From contig CALTZZ010000090.1 in the NCBI GenBank assembly GCA_943913905.1, positions 1-9,175 on the forward strand: DNA of 9,175 nt. Reading direction: 5' to 3'. The position numbers were made by a program, and so were the translations under genes. Of the stretch, positions 1-7,903 are shown one piece after another; within the stretch, counting starts at the first letter, position 1, and each line of letters begins with the position of its first letter. Origin of the DNA: an uncultured Dermabacteraceae bacterium (lineage in GTDB: Bacteria; Actinomycetota; Actinomycetes; Actinomycetales; Dermabacteraceae). The notes under the pieces are model-generated. The model ran no database searches. It saw nothing but the letters and a program-made list of their open reading frames with translations, and was not told the origin of the DNA.

Positions 1-1
1 G

Positions 2-376
2 ATCGAAACCGATCCCGCCGATCCAGATGCCGTCCACGTTGTTGACTACAAGACGTCCGCCGCTGCGGTGTCGGGTGCAGCAGCCGAACGCCACTTGCAG
101 CTCGGGGCCTACCAATACGCGCTCAGCAGTTCGACTGACTTCCCGCGCGTGAACGGTGCGAGCCTCGTATTCGTGGGGACAGACGCGAAGAACGCGGCCA
201 TTCGGGGCCAAGCGCCCGCGAGCGAGGTAGACGACCCGCACTGGTTTGAATCAGCCGTCGCAGACATCGAAGCAGCGGTGCGTTCTCCGCGCATCACGCT
301 CGTGCCGAACAACCACTGCGGCGTGTGCTCCGTGAAATCCTCGTGCCCGCTCTATGCGGAAGGAACCCAACTGTGA
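2..376 (+). CDS. adnA: AdnA-like helicase-nuclease, C-terminal end only (5' truncated by window)
   Basis: This is the last 124 residues of a protein that begins before the window. What remains is the end of a RecB-family PD-(D/E)XK nuclease domain. The core strand VHVVDYKT supplies the metal-binding Asp (codon at 44) and catalytic Lys (codon at 50), followed by the LQLGAYQYAL helix, which carries the Gln/Tyr motif of the family. Near the C-terminus is C-x2-C-x5-C (codons at 317, 326, 344), the pattern that binds a 4Fe-4S cluster in AddB-type nucleases. The fourth Cys would lie upstream, outside the window. The stop TGA overlaps the GTG start of the next motor-nuclease gene in a GTGA quartet, so the two are almost certainly co-translated. 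In mycobacteria AdnA and AdnB are encoded in this order and form a heterodimer that resects double-strand breaks. The AdnA name rests on the paired gene order and the nuclease tail, because the motor domain is not visible. Confidence 0.85.
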   Translation: METDPADPDAVHVVDYKTSAAAVSGAAAERHLQLGAYQYALSSSTDFPRVNGASLVFVGTDAKNAAIRGQAPASEVDDPHWFESAVADIEAAVRSPRITLVPNNHCGVCSVKSSCPLYAEGTQL

Positions 377-3300
377 GCGCCGCATCCCAGGGAACACTGA
401 GCGCGCTCGACATCTCGCGGCTTCTCGGGCAGGCATATCCACCGACGGATGAACAGCAAGCGGTGATCGAAGCGCCGCTAACCCCGCAGCTCGTTGTTGC
501 GGGGGCCGGCAGCGGTAAGACCGAGACGATGTCGGCCAGGGTCGTGTGGCTCATCGCCAATGGTCTCGCGCAGCCGCGCGACATCCTCGGGCTCACGTTC
601 ACCCGGAAGGCCGCGTTCGAACTAAACGAACGCATCGGACACCGGCTTGCGCAGCTCGCAACGGCGATGAGAGAGAACGGCATCGCGCTGCCACCCGGGC
701 TGGAGCGCTCGCACACAGACATCGTGGGGCAACGCCCACACGTCCACACCTACAACGGTTTCGCGCTCGACCTGGTGAAGGAGCACGCGCTGCGCATCGG
801 CGTGGATCCCGAGTTCACGGTCCTGACTCCCGCAGCCGCGTGGCAACTCGCGTTCGACATCGTCGACGGGTACTCGGGTACGCTCCCGTTCACGCAAAAA
901 TCCGCGACCATCGCCTCGGCAGTCGTATCCCTCAGTGGATCACTCGCCGACCACCTCGCGACGACGGCGGACTTCGACGACTACCTGCGCGACATCGAAG
1001 TCACGACGATGAACCTTCCACTTCAAGACGACGGAGGGAAGCGGCGCACTGCCCCGAAAGACGTCAAGAAACTGTGGGAAAGCCTCGAACAGCGCCGGGC
1101 ACTCGTGCCACTCCTGGTGGAATTCGCGGAACGCAAACGGGAGCTCGGCGCCATCGACTTCGCTGACCAGGTGGCATACGCGGCACGGATCGCTCGTGAG
1201 GCCCCGGCAGTGGCCATCGCCGCCCGGTCGCAGTACCCCGTAGTGCTGCTCGACGAGTTTCAAGACACGTCTGTGAGCCAGCTCGTTTTCCTCGAAAGAC
1301 TCTTCGGCAACGGGCACGCCACGTGCGCCGTCGGCGACCCCAACCAGGCCATCTACGGGTGGCGCGGGGCATCAGCCGCCTCGCTCAGCCACTATGCCGT
1401 CACCTTCGGCACGCCGGAAGCCCCAGTGCGCGAGTACTCGCTGAGTACCAGCTTCCGCAACGACGAACTCGTTCTCGCCGCCGCCAACGCAGTCGGGACG
1501 CTACTCGAACGCGACGACTCACCCGTCACCCTGCCCGTGCTCCGCGCCCGACCCGGCGCGGGTCCCGGAGCGATCGCATGTACGCGCTACGCCGACACAC
1601 GGCGCGAGGCCGACGGCATCGCAGCTTGGATCGCACACGAACGCGAGACTGCGCTCGCGGCGTGGGACGGGGAAGGGCTGGATTCGCCCCCGCCGCCGTC
1701 GGCCGCCATCCTTACGCGCACCCGGGGCATGGTTCCCGCGCTCACCGACGCACTCGACTCCGCGGGGTTGCCCTATCACGTGGTGGGCGGGGGAGGGCTC
1801 CTTCATGAGCCGGAAGTGGCGGATGTCCGCGCGCTCCTGGAGGTTGCTGATGCTTCTGACCGCGGCGATTCCCTCACGCGGCTTCTGGAAGGGCCTCGGT
1901 TCCGGTTGGGGACGCGAGACATCGCGGTTCTGGGCCGGTGGCGGGACAGACTCCAGCAGCTGAACCCGGAGGCACGCGAGCGCGGGGATTCCGCCGCATA
2001 CGTGACACTCGCCGACGCCATCGAACAGCTTCCTCCCGCTGACTGGAGAGACAGAGAGGGGCGCAGCCTGAGCGATGAAGGCCGTCAGCGACTGCACGAC
2101 CTTCGCGAATGCGTACGGGAGGTTCGCGCGCACGCCGCGCTCGACCTCCCTGACCTCGTATCCCTCGCCGTCAGGACCTTGGGCGTGGATCTCGCCGTGC
2201 TCGCCGACTCGCGCCGCGATCCTTCCCGGGCCCTGCGTAACCTCGAAGAGTTTCGGGGCCACGCTGCGAGTTACGCCGCGACGGCGCGCACGCCCGGTCT
2301 CACCGCGTTCCTCGCGTTCCTCGACGTCACGGCCGAGAAAGAGGCAGGACTCTCCGCTGCCGACGATGCCGAGGTTCCCGACGATGCCGTCATCGTTTCC
2401 ACGATGCACGCCTCCAAGGGCCTCGAATGGGATCTCGTTGCGATCGCTGGGCTCGCCGACGGCACCTTCCCGTCGTATACCCGCTCGAGCGCGAAAGAGA
2501 CTGACCACCAGGGGCTCTCGCGACCGAAAGAACGTGGGTGGCTCGACTCCGTAGCCCTCGCATCAATCCCGACCGAACTACGCGGCGACTCCGACATTCT
2601 CGACGAACTCCGCTGGGCCGAAGCCGATACCCAGGTTGAGCTTGAAGAACGCATCGCCGAGTTCCGTTACGCCAATGGTGACGAGAAAATCCGTGAAGAG
2701 ACACGGCTCATGTACGTGGCGATTACCCGTGCGAAGAAGGCGCTGCACCTCTCCTGGGCCCCGTGGCGCGAAGAAAGCGCGACGGCGTCGATCCGCTCGC
2801 GATTCCTCATGCCGCTCGACCATATTCCCGGCGTGGAGCAGCGAACAGAAGGCGAGGTTCCTGAGGAAAATCCTCTGGTCAGCACACCTCGCCGCGCATC
2901 CTGGCCCGAACCCGTTGGCCCTAGGGAAGCCGCCGTTGCGGACGCGGTCGCGCGCACAAGCGTCACGCAGCCGTCGGCGACCGACGACGCCTCACCTTTC
3001 CCCATGCTGGACGCCGCCACCGACCATGTCATAACAGCCCACCGCGCCGGGCTCCTGGCTCGTGACGTTCACCTTCCACTGCGGCTCAGCCCCTCTGACC
3101 TCGTTGCACTCAGCAACGACGACGGCAACCGGCTCCGCGACATTGTGCGCCCCATGCCCCGGCGTCCTTCCGCTCACGCCGCGCTCGGCACCCGCTTCCA
3201 CGCGTGGCTTGAAACCACGAGCGCTGCTCCACCACTCATCGACATCGATGAATTCGACGGCCTCACGCAGGGCGACGACGCTGCCGAGCGCGTCGACTCT

Positions 3301-3687
3301 TCCGAACTCGCGTCGTTGCGCTCGAAATTCGAGCGCTCTCGCTTCGCGAGCATGACACCGATCGCCGCGGAGCAACCGGTGTCGCTCGCGCTTGCGGGGG
3401 CCTTCATGCCAGGCGTGATCGACGCCGTCTACCGAGACCCCGACGACCCCGAGGGCGTGTGGATTGTCGACTGGAAAACCGGCCGCGTTCCCCACGGGAC
3501 AGACCTCGCTCGCAAGGGGCTACAGCTCAGCGTGTACCGGCTTGCGTGGCACCAGCACACGGGTGTGCCGCTCGAACGGATCCGAACTTTCTTCCACTAC
3601 GTGGCCGCCGAAAAAACGCTTGAGATCTCCGAACATGCGAGCGCGTCTGAACTCGAGCAGCTGCTCGGCGGAATCGAAGGGGACTAG
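373..3687 (+). CDS. adnB: AdnB-like ATP-dependent helicase-nuclease (UvrD-like motor plus RecB nuclease)
   Basis: This 1104-residue protein is the size expected for mycobacterial AdnB (about 1100). The N-terminal SF1A motor is complete: Q-motif PTDEQQ (24-29), Walker A AGAGSGKT (43-50), motif Ia LTFTRKAA (74-81), Walker B DEFQD (294-298), GDPNQAIYGWRG (321-332), motif V TMHASKGLEW (677-686) and motif VI YVAITRAKK (781-789). A RecB-type nuclease follows: GTRFHAWLE (His about 943), GVIDAVYRD (Asp 1017), VDWKTGR (Asp 1033, Lys 1035) and LQLSVYRLAW. Motor and nuclease both look active. The GTG at 373 was chosen because it overlaps the adnA stop in GTGA and has GGAAGGA 8-14 nt upstream; the frame is open further upstream but that extension lies inside adnA. 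With AdnA it should unwind and digest DNA ends to prepare 3' single strands for recombination or annealing. Its stop shares a CTAG with the convergent gene. Confidence 0.93.
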   Translation: MSAASQGTLSALDISRLLGQAYPPTDEQQAVIEAPLTPQLVVAGAGSGKTETMSARVVWLIANGLAQPRDILGLTFTRKAAFELNERIGHRLAQLATAMRENGIALPPGLERSHTDIVGQRPHVHTYNGFALDLVKEHALRIGVDPEFTVLTPAAAWQLAFDIVDGYSGTLPFTQKSATIASAVVSLSGSLADHLATTADFDDYLRDIEVTTMNLPLQDDGGKRRTAPKDVKKLWESLEQRRALVPLLVEFAERKRELGAIDFADQVAYAARIAREAPAVAIAARSQYPVVLLDEFQDTSVSQLVFLERLFGNGHATCAVGDPNQAIYGWRGASAASLSHYAVTFGTPEAPVREYSLSTSFRNDELVLAAANAVGTLLERDDSPVTLPVLRARPGAGPGAIACTRYADTRREADGIAAWIAHERETALAAWDGEGLDSPPPPSAAILTRTRGMVPALTDALDSAGLPYHVVGGGGLLHEPEVADVRALLEVADASDRGDSLTRLLEGPRFRLGTRDIAVLGRWRDRLQQLNPEARERGDSAAYVTLADAIEQLPPADWRDREGRSLSDEGRQRLHDLRECVREVRAHAALDLPDLVSLAVRTLGVDLAVLADSRRDPSRALRNLEEFRGHAASYAATARTPGLTAFLAFLDVTAEKEAGLSAADDAEVPDDAVIVSTMHASKGLEWDLVAIAGLADGTFPSYTRSSAKETDHQGLSRPKERGWLDSVALASIPTELRGDSDILDELRWAEADTQVELEERIAEFRYANGDEKIREETRLMYVAITRAKKALHLSWAPWREESATASIRSRFLMPLDHIPGVEQRTEGEVPEENPLVSTPRRASWPEPVGPREAAVADAVARTSVTQPSATDDASPFPMLDAATDHVITAHRAGLLARDVHLPLRLSPSDLVALSNDDGNRLRDIVRPMPRRPSAHAALGTRFHAWLETTSAAPPLIDIDEFDGLTQGDDAAERVDSSELASLRSKFERSRFASMTPIAAEQPVSLALAGAFMPGVIDAVYRDPDDPEGVWIVDWKTGRVPHGTDLARKGLQLSVYRLAWHQHTGVPLERIRTFFHYVAAEKTLEISEHASASELEQLLGGIEGD

Positions 3688-4700
3688 CGAGCGTCGCCGT
3701 CGAGCCCAGGGTGCACGACGTGGGAACCAGGGTGCACGGCGTGGGAATCCTGATGATGTTCCACTTCGTCAAACTCGTTTTCCGCTTCATGGCGGGCGAG
3801 CTCCGCGAGGTCATCGGCAACATCGTCCAGCATGCCAAGGGCATCATCCACGATGTCGTCCGCACCAGTGTCGATTCCCGCAAGCAGCCATTCGAGCACC
3901 GCGAACTCCCCGGCCAGCTGCGAACGCTCCAAGAGGTGGGGATCGGGCCGAATATCGAGGTTCGCCGTGTATGCCGTGTAGAAGGTGTCGAAGGCGTCGT
4001 GGTCAAGGCTGGAAAGGATCCATGCGATGTCCACGGCGGGATCGCCAATCGCAGCATTGTCCCAGGTCAGCAAGCCTGAAATGGCGTCGTCGGTGGTGAG
4101 TACGCGGTCGGCAGATAGCCCGCCGTGGACGAAGCGGGGCGTGAAATCCCACAGCTCGTCGTTCGTGAGCATGAGCTTCCATCGCTGCGCCACCGCGGCA
4201 GGAAGCTTGTGTTCCGCGTTCGCACGCAAGATGTTGTCGCGGTGCTGCTCGCGGATCTGCGCGGTTGTGAATTCCTCCACCCCGGCTTCGTCCATGGCCC
4301 ACTTCGGGGTGTTGTGAACGGTGGCAAGCACGCGTCCCAAATCGCTCGCGAGCGCCGGCATCGCGCCAATGTTCTCGGTTGGAAGAGGATGTCCCTCAAG
4401 GGCCAGGGCAATCACGGCTCGGCCACCTTCGGGGATAGACGCGAAACCCTGGGGCGACTGGATCAGCGGAGCAAGTTCGGTGCCAGACAGGGCCTCGAGC
4501 ACTTCCACATCTTTTGCCACGCGAGCACCCGAGGCGGGATCCGTGGGGTTTGTCACGACCCACATGCGGTCGTGATCGTCCCGCACGAGCGCGGTATCGA
4601 TGTCGTCGTTCTCGTGGCTCGTCAGGCGCGTGGCTACGGGGGTAATCCCAGGGATACCTGCCGTGGCGAGCGCTGCTAGGGCATAGGAGTTTCGTCGCAC
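3684..4700 (-). CDS. phosphotransferase-fold (APH/choline-kinase-like) protein with degenerate catalytic loop
   Basis: This 338-residue protein has the layout of the aminoglycoside-phosphotransferase/choline-kinase fold in its second half. FVHGGLSADRVL (His 192, Gly 193, Gly 194) sits at the catalytic loop, then LLTWDNAAIGDPAVDIAWIL (Asp 214) at the DFG-equivalent and downstream D-P-A-x-D helix. Active enzymes normally read H-G-D and have Asn a few residues on; here the Asp is Gly and the Asn is Arg, so phosphotransfer is doubtful. The N-terminal lobe has no glycine-rich loop that I can point to. The C-terminus is acidic, then His-rich, ending in a doubled SHxVHPG unit. The GTG at 4700 was chosen because TACGGT lies 6 nt upstream, as in leaderless transcripts, and because longer starts would run into nudC. 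The slot between adnB and nudC holds a TrkA-like gene in M. tuberculosis, so this is the variable position. Substrate unknown; resistance should not be assumed. Confidence 0.75.
   Translation of the reverse strand: MRRNSYALAALATAGIPGITPVATRLTSHENDDIDTALVRDDHDRMWVVTNPTDPASGARVAKDVEVLEALSGTELAPLIQSPQGFASIPEGGRAVIALALEGHPLPTENIGAMPALASDLGRVLATVHNTPKWAMDEAGVEEFTTAQIREQHRDNILRANAEHKLPAAVAQRWKLMLTNDELWDFTPRFVHGGLSADRVLTTDDAISGLLTWDNAAIGDPAVDIAWILSSLDHDAFDTFYTAYTANLDIRPDPHLLERSQLAGEFAVLEWLLAGIDTGADDIVDDALGMLDDVADDLAELARHEAENEFDEVEHHQDSHAVHPGSHVVHPGLDGDAR
3706..3747. repeat. two tandem 21-bp units in the 3' end of the phosphotransferase-like gene
   Basis: Copies at 3706-3726 and 3727-3747 differ at one base (GTGCACGACG versus GTGCACGGCG). 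On the minus strand they encode SHAVHPG followed by SHVVHPG, so the duplication is in frame and lengthens the His-rich tail. The near-identity suggests a recent slippage event. Confidence 0.9.
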
Positions 4701-4706
4701 CCCTCC

Positions 4707-4712
4707 ACCGTA
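4707..4712 (-). promoter_or_regulatory. -10 box TACGGT for a leaderless phosphotransferase-like transcript
   Basis: On the minus strand TACGGT fits TANNNT and is followed by six bases (GGAGGG), then the GTG at 4700, so transcription would begin at the start codon. GGAGGG touches the GTG and is too close to act as a ribosome binding site. No good -35 is visible. This is inference from spacing. Confidence 0.5.
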
Positions 4713-4732
4713 CCGACTGAATCCGCAAAGGT

Positions 4733-4738
4733 TAGGGT
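4733..4738 (+). promoter_or_regulatory. -10 box TAGGGT for a leaderless nudC transcript
   Basis: TAGGGT (TANNNT) is followed by seven bases (GAGACAC) and the ATG at 4746, the geometry of leaderless actinobacterial mRNAs. No Shine-Dalgarno precedes that ATG. No convincing -35 is seen. The box lies back to back with the divergent TACGGT box 20 bp away. Confidence 0.55.
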
Positions 4739-4745
4739 GAGACAC

Positions 4746-5696
4746 ATGCCTTTCGGATCGACTTTGCCCCACGCGTTTCTCACGTCACACTTCAGACCGG
4801 GAGTCGATCAGCGCACAACCCCCGTGGATACGCGCGGGAAAACACATCGCTGTGTTGTGGCCGACGGCGACTCAATTGCCGTGGTGGCAGGCGAACCGCC
4901 ACGCCTATGGATGCACGAGTCCGATGAACCCGGACTCGTATACCTCGGGCACGGTGAACACCAGGGGCAGGGTGAACACCAGGGGCACGGCGACACCACA
5001 GAGGAAACCCGCGATGCTAGCGACCGCACCGTGTGCCTCTGGGCTCAGCCACCGGGGGAGGTTCCTCTTCCAGAAGGCGTCTCGATGCACAGACTGAGAT
5101 CCGTCGGCCCCCGCCTGCCCCGCAGGGAAGGAAACCTCGCCCTCACTGCTGTGGGAATGCTGACCTGGCATCATGACTATCGCTACTGCGCCTCGTGCGG
5201 GAGCCCGCTCGAGCCGCGGCGAGATGGATGGGTGCTGCAATGCGGCAACGACCACATGCACTTTCCTCGTACCGACCCCGCGGTCATCGTTGCTATCACC
5301 GATAGCGAGGACCGCCTGCTGCTGGCCAAGAACCGCCGAACTTGCACCGCGATGGTGTCGGTCCTTGCCGGCTTCGTGGAACCGGGGGAAGACTTCGAAT
5401 CGGCCATCGTGAGGGAAGTCCACGAGGAAGTGGGACTCACGGTAAATCGCTTGGAGTACCGGGCCTCGCAACCCTGGCCCTACCCGCGCTCACTCATGAT
5501 CGGCTACCGCGCCCATGTGACGGCGGAGACGGACCCGGACGCCCTCGTGCTTCAAGACGAGGAAATCGAGCACGCACGATGGTGGACACGACGCGAGTTC
5601 CACGAGGCTCGTGCGAACGGTTCCCTCGTGATCCCCGATTCGGCGTCCATCGCGCGCGCCCTCATCAACGAATGGTCAGGTGCCCCGGAATGCTGA
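4746..5696 (+). CDS. nudC: NudC-type NAD(+) diphosphatase (Nudix hydrolase)
   Basis: This 316-residue cytosolic enzyme is expected to split NAD(H) into NMN(H) and AMP; E. coli NudC also removes NAD caps from RNA. Three diagnostic elements appear in order. A zinc ribbon has C148, C151, C166 and probably H170 in place of the fourth Cys of E. coli NudC, followed by HFPRTDPAVIV. The Nudix box at 209-231 fits GX5EX7REUXEEXGU exactly (G209, E215, R223-E224, E227-E228, G230). SQPWPYPRS (241-249) is the motif that marks the NAD-specific NudC branch. Residues about 67-85 hold a GHGEHQ/GQGEHQ/GHGDTT repeat in a linker of the N-terminal domain. The ATG at 4746 has no ribosome site but sits 7 nt after TAGGGT, suggesting leaderless translation; a GTG three codons earlier (4737) is the alternative. 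It overlaps uvrD2 by 7 nt, implying one transcript. Confidence 0.93.
   Translation: MPFGSTLPHAFLTSHFRPGVDQRTTPVDTRGKTHRCVVADGDSIAVVAGEPPRLWMHESDEPGLVYLGHGEHQGQGEHQGHGDTTEETRDASDRTVCLWAQPPGEVPLPEGVSMHRLRSVGPRLPRREGNLALTAVGMLTWHHDYRYCASCGSPLEPRRDGWVLQCGNDHMHFPRTDPAVIVAITDSEDRLLLAKNRRTCTAMVSVLAGFVEPGEDFESAIVREVHEEVGLTVNRLEYRASQPWPYPRSLMIGYRAHVTAETDPDALVLQDEEIEHARWWTRREFHEARANGSLVIPDSASIARALINEWSGAPEC
4947..5000. repeat. 18-bp tandem repeat inside nudC
   Basis: Units at 4947-4964 and 4965-4982 differ at one base, and a third, more divergent unit runs 4983-5000. They encode GHGEHQ, GQGEHQ and GHGDTT. The frame is kept. The repeat sits in the variable N-terminal half, away from the zinc ribbon and Nudix box. 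Confidence 0.85.
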
Positions 5697-7771
5697 CGCC
5701 CGAACAGATCCTCGAAGGACTCGACCCCGAGCAGCGCGAGGTCGCCGAAACACTCGGCAAACCCCTGTGCGTGCTGGCCGGTGCCGGGACCGGCAAGACG
5801 CGTGCCATGACGCACCGCATCGCCCACGCCGTAGCAACGGGCACGTACCGGCAGTCCAACGTGCTCGCCGTGACGTTCACTCAAAAGGCCGCGGCAGAAA
5901 TGCGTTCGCGCCTGCGCGACCTGGGTGCTGCACAAGTGCAGGCCCGCACGTTCCACTCGGCAGCATTGCGCCAGCTCACGTACTTCTGGCGGCATACGAT
6001 CGGTGGGCCAACCCCGGAACTCGTGTCGCAAAAGATTGGCCTCGTGGCAAACGCGGCAAGCCAACTGCACCTCAGTGTGGACCGCGCTGCACTCAGAGAC
6101 ATTACGAGCGAAATCGAATGGGCCAAGGTCTCCATGATCCTGCCCGAGCAGTACCCGGTTGCTGCCGCGAAGCTCGGCCGCCAGGGCGTCAACGGCTTCG
6201 AATTTCGCACGATCGCGCGCATCATGAGCCGCTACGAAGTGGTGAAAAGCGATGCTGGAGTCATCGACTTCAACGATGTTCTGCTCCTCACCGCATCCAT
6301 GATCGAGGACTACCCGCAGATGGCGCAGGCCGTCCGCCAGCAGTACAAACACTTCGTGGTAGACGAGTTCCAGGACGTCTCACCCCTGCAGTATCGGTTG
6401 CTGCGAGCGTGGCTCGGAAACTCCTCGGATGTGTGCGTGGTGGGCGACGCCGCCCAGACCATTTACACGTTCGCGGGGGCCGACGCCGACTACCTGCTGA
6501 AGTTCCGCGAACACTTCCCACGCGCCGGAATTATCAAGCTAGAGCGGAACTACCGATCCACCCCACAGATCGTGGATGCCGCGAATGCCGTGCTGGAACG
6601 CGCCGCGAAGGCTCGCGGCGGCGACGCAAAACTCACCCTTCGAGCACAGCGCGACGCCGGTCCACGCCCCATCGTGGTGGGGTACCCCGACGACATTACG
6701 GAGGCACGCGAGGTTACGGCTTCGATCCGCGAGATGCTCAACCAGGGAACGCCAGCCTCTGACATCGTGGTCCTGTTCCGTACCAACGCGCAGAGCGAAA
6801 ATTTCGAAGACGCCCTGAGCCGTGAATCTGTGCCGTTCCTGGTGCGTGGCGGGGAGAAGTTTTTCCAACGCATCGAGGTCCGGCATGCGCTCAGCGCACT
6901 GCGAGCGGCGCTCAACGCTGTGGACCACGGCCACGACGTCGCTAAAGTGACGCGCGACGTACTCGGCTCGCAAGGGTGGAGCCCCAAAGCCCCCGAGGGG
7001 ACTGGCGCGGTGCGAGAACGATGGGATTCGCTGAACGCCATCGTGAATCTGGCGGATACCGTCGCGGAGCGTCCCGGTGCCACTCTCGCTCAGCTCGTTG
7101 CCGAACTGGACGAACGGGCGGAGGCGCAAAGCGCGCCAACCGTGGAGGGCGTGACTCTGGCCTCCATTCACGCCGCGAAGGGTCTGGAGTGGCCCGTCGT
7201 ATTCGTGGTGGGAGCCAGTGAGGGGCTCATCCCGATCTCCATGGCGAAAACAGAGGCGGCCCTTGAAGAGGAACGACGCTTGTTCTACGTGGCACTCACC
7301 CGCGCCCGCGATGTGCTGACCGTAACCTGGTCCGCAGCGCGCTCGGAAGGTGCTCGGGCCTCACGAAACGCCTCGCGATTCATTGCGGGGGCCTTCGATC
7401 GCCGAGACGACGGCGTCGGACGGAAAGCCGCGCACCGCAGCACGGGCCGACGCGGCGCCACCGTATACACCACCTGCAAGACCTGCTCAGAGCCACTCGG
7501 CACGCCCGCCGAGCAGAAAATTGGCAGGCACCGCGATTGCGGCGGGGAACAAAGCGCCGCACTTTTCGGGGAGCTGCGCCGGTGGCGGCTCGAGGAGTCA
7601 CGAGAGAGGAAGCTTCCGGCGTTTGCGGTGTTCACCGATCACACGCTTTTGGCTATCGCCGACCGAGCGCCTGCGAGCACCAGCGAACTCTTGCAGGTCC
7701 CCGGGGTCGGGCAGTCGAAGCTGGAACGCTATGGCGACGCAGTTTTGGACATCGTGAAACGCCACGGATGA
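5690..7771 (+). CDS. uvrD2: UvrD2-like ATP-dependent DNA helicase with HRDC domain
   Basis: This 693-residue SF1A helicase is close to the 700 residues of M. tuberculosis UvrD2. The motor motifs are intact: Walker A AGAGTGKT (30-37), DEFQD (225-229), GDAAQTIYTF (252-261), ERNYRS (285-290), IHAAKGLEW (493-501) and FYVALTRARD (532-541). A zinc-finger-like element follows, C596-x2-C599-x14-H614-x2-C617. The spacing is that of the UvrD2 tetracysteine motif, with one Cys replaced by His. Residues from about 626 to the end form an HRDC domain, including TLLAIADRAP and LLQVPGVGQSKLERYG. This CxxC plus HRDC layout separates UvrD2 from PcrA/UvrD1. The ATG at 5690 has AGGTG seven bases upstream and overlaps the nudC stop (ATGCTGA); an in-frame ATG at 5672 has no ribosome site. 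It is expected to unwind 3'-tailed DNA in repair. No obvious terminator follows it. Confidence 0.93.
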   Translation: MLTPEQILEGLDPEQREVAETLGKPLCVLAGAGTGKTRAMTHRIAHAVATGTYRQSNVLAVTFTQKAAAEMRSRLRDLGAAQVQARTFHSAALRQLTYFWRHTIGGPTPELVSQKIGLVANAASQLHLSVDRAALRDITSEIEWAKVSMILPEQYPVAAAKLGRQGVNGFEFRTIARIMSRYEVVKSDAGVIDFNDVLLLTASMIEDYPQMAQAVRQQYKHFVVDEFQDVSPLQYRLLRAWLGNSSDVCVVGDAAQTIYTFAGADADYLLKFREHFPRAGIIKLERNYRSTPQIVDAANAVLERAAKARGGDAKLTLRAQRDAGPRPIVVGYPDDITEAREVTASIREMLNQGTPASDIVVLFRTNAQSENFEDALSRESVPFLVRGGEKFFQRIEVRHALSALRAALNAVDHGHDVAKVTRDVLGSQGWSPKAPEGTGAVRERWDSLNAIVNLADTVAERPGATLAQLVAELDERAEAQSAPTVEGVTLASIHAAKGLEWPVVFVVGASEGLIPISMAKTEAALEEERRLFYVALTRARDVLTVTWSAARSEGARASRNASRFIAGAFDRRDDGVGRKAAHRSTGRRGATVYTTCKTCSEPLGTPAEQKIGRHRDCGGEQSAALFGELRRWRLEESRERKLPAFAVFTDHTLLAIADRAPASTSELLQVPGVGQSKLERYGDAVLDIVKRHG

Positions 7772-7790
7772 TCAAGGTAAACCTGCAGGT

Positions 7791-7831
7791 CAAAAAATAA
7801 TTGGGCGGGTTGTGCGGGCCTCGTGTACGGT
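7791..7831 (+). promoter_or_regulatory. whiB7 promoter with AT-rich upstream element (probable autoregulation)
   Basis: An AT-rich run CAAAAAATAA (7791-7800) abuts TTGGGC (7801-7806, -35), and TACGGT (7826-7831) is the likely -10. The spacer is 19 bp, somewhat long; TGTACG at 7824 would give 17 but matches less well. Known WhiB7 promoters carry an AT-rich patch just upstream of the -35, which the WhiB7 AT-hook reads while the protein contacts the sigma factor. Transcription should start near 7838, giving a leader of about 340 nt. Confidence 0.6.
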
Positions 7832-7903
7832 TGTCCGCGTCAATAACAATTCCTCGCGTTCGGCGAACACCGGGCGCGCGAACATGAAGAAAGGGGTGCA
7901 CAG

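Noticed and set aside
325..372. Earlier GTG start for adnB
   Set aside because: It would lie inside adnA; the GTGA overlap with a GGAAGGA site at the right distance supports 373.
1519..2508. Long minus-strand open frame opposite adnB (329 codons)
   Set aside because: A shadow of the GC-rich adnB frame; no domain, no ribosome site, and adnB's motifs are continuous across it.
7781..7790. Perfect palindrome ACCTGCAGGT after uvrD2, considered as a terminator or operator
   Set aside because: No loop and no T-run on the plus strand; a 10-bp palindrome alone is weak evidence. It could still be a binding site.
7768..7800. 10-codon ORF (MIKVNLQVKK) with ATGA overlap to the uvrD2 stop
   Set aside because: Its only support is the overlap; there is no ribosome site or family, and its end coincides with the A-rich promoter element of whiB7.
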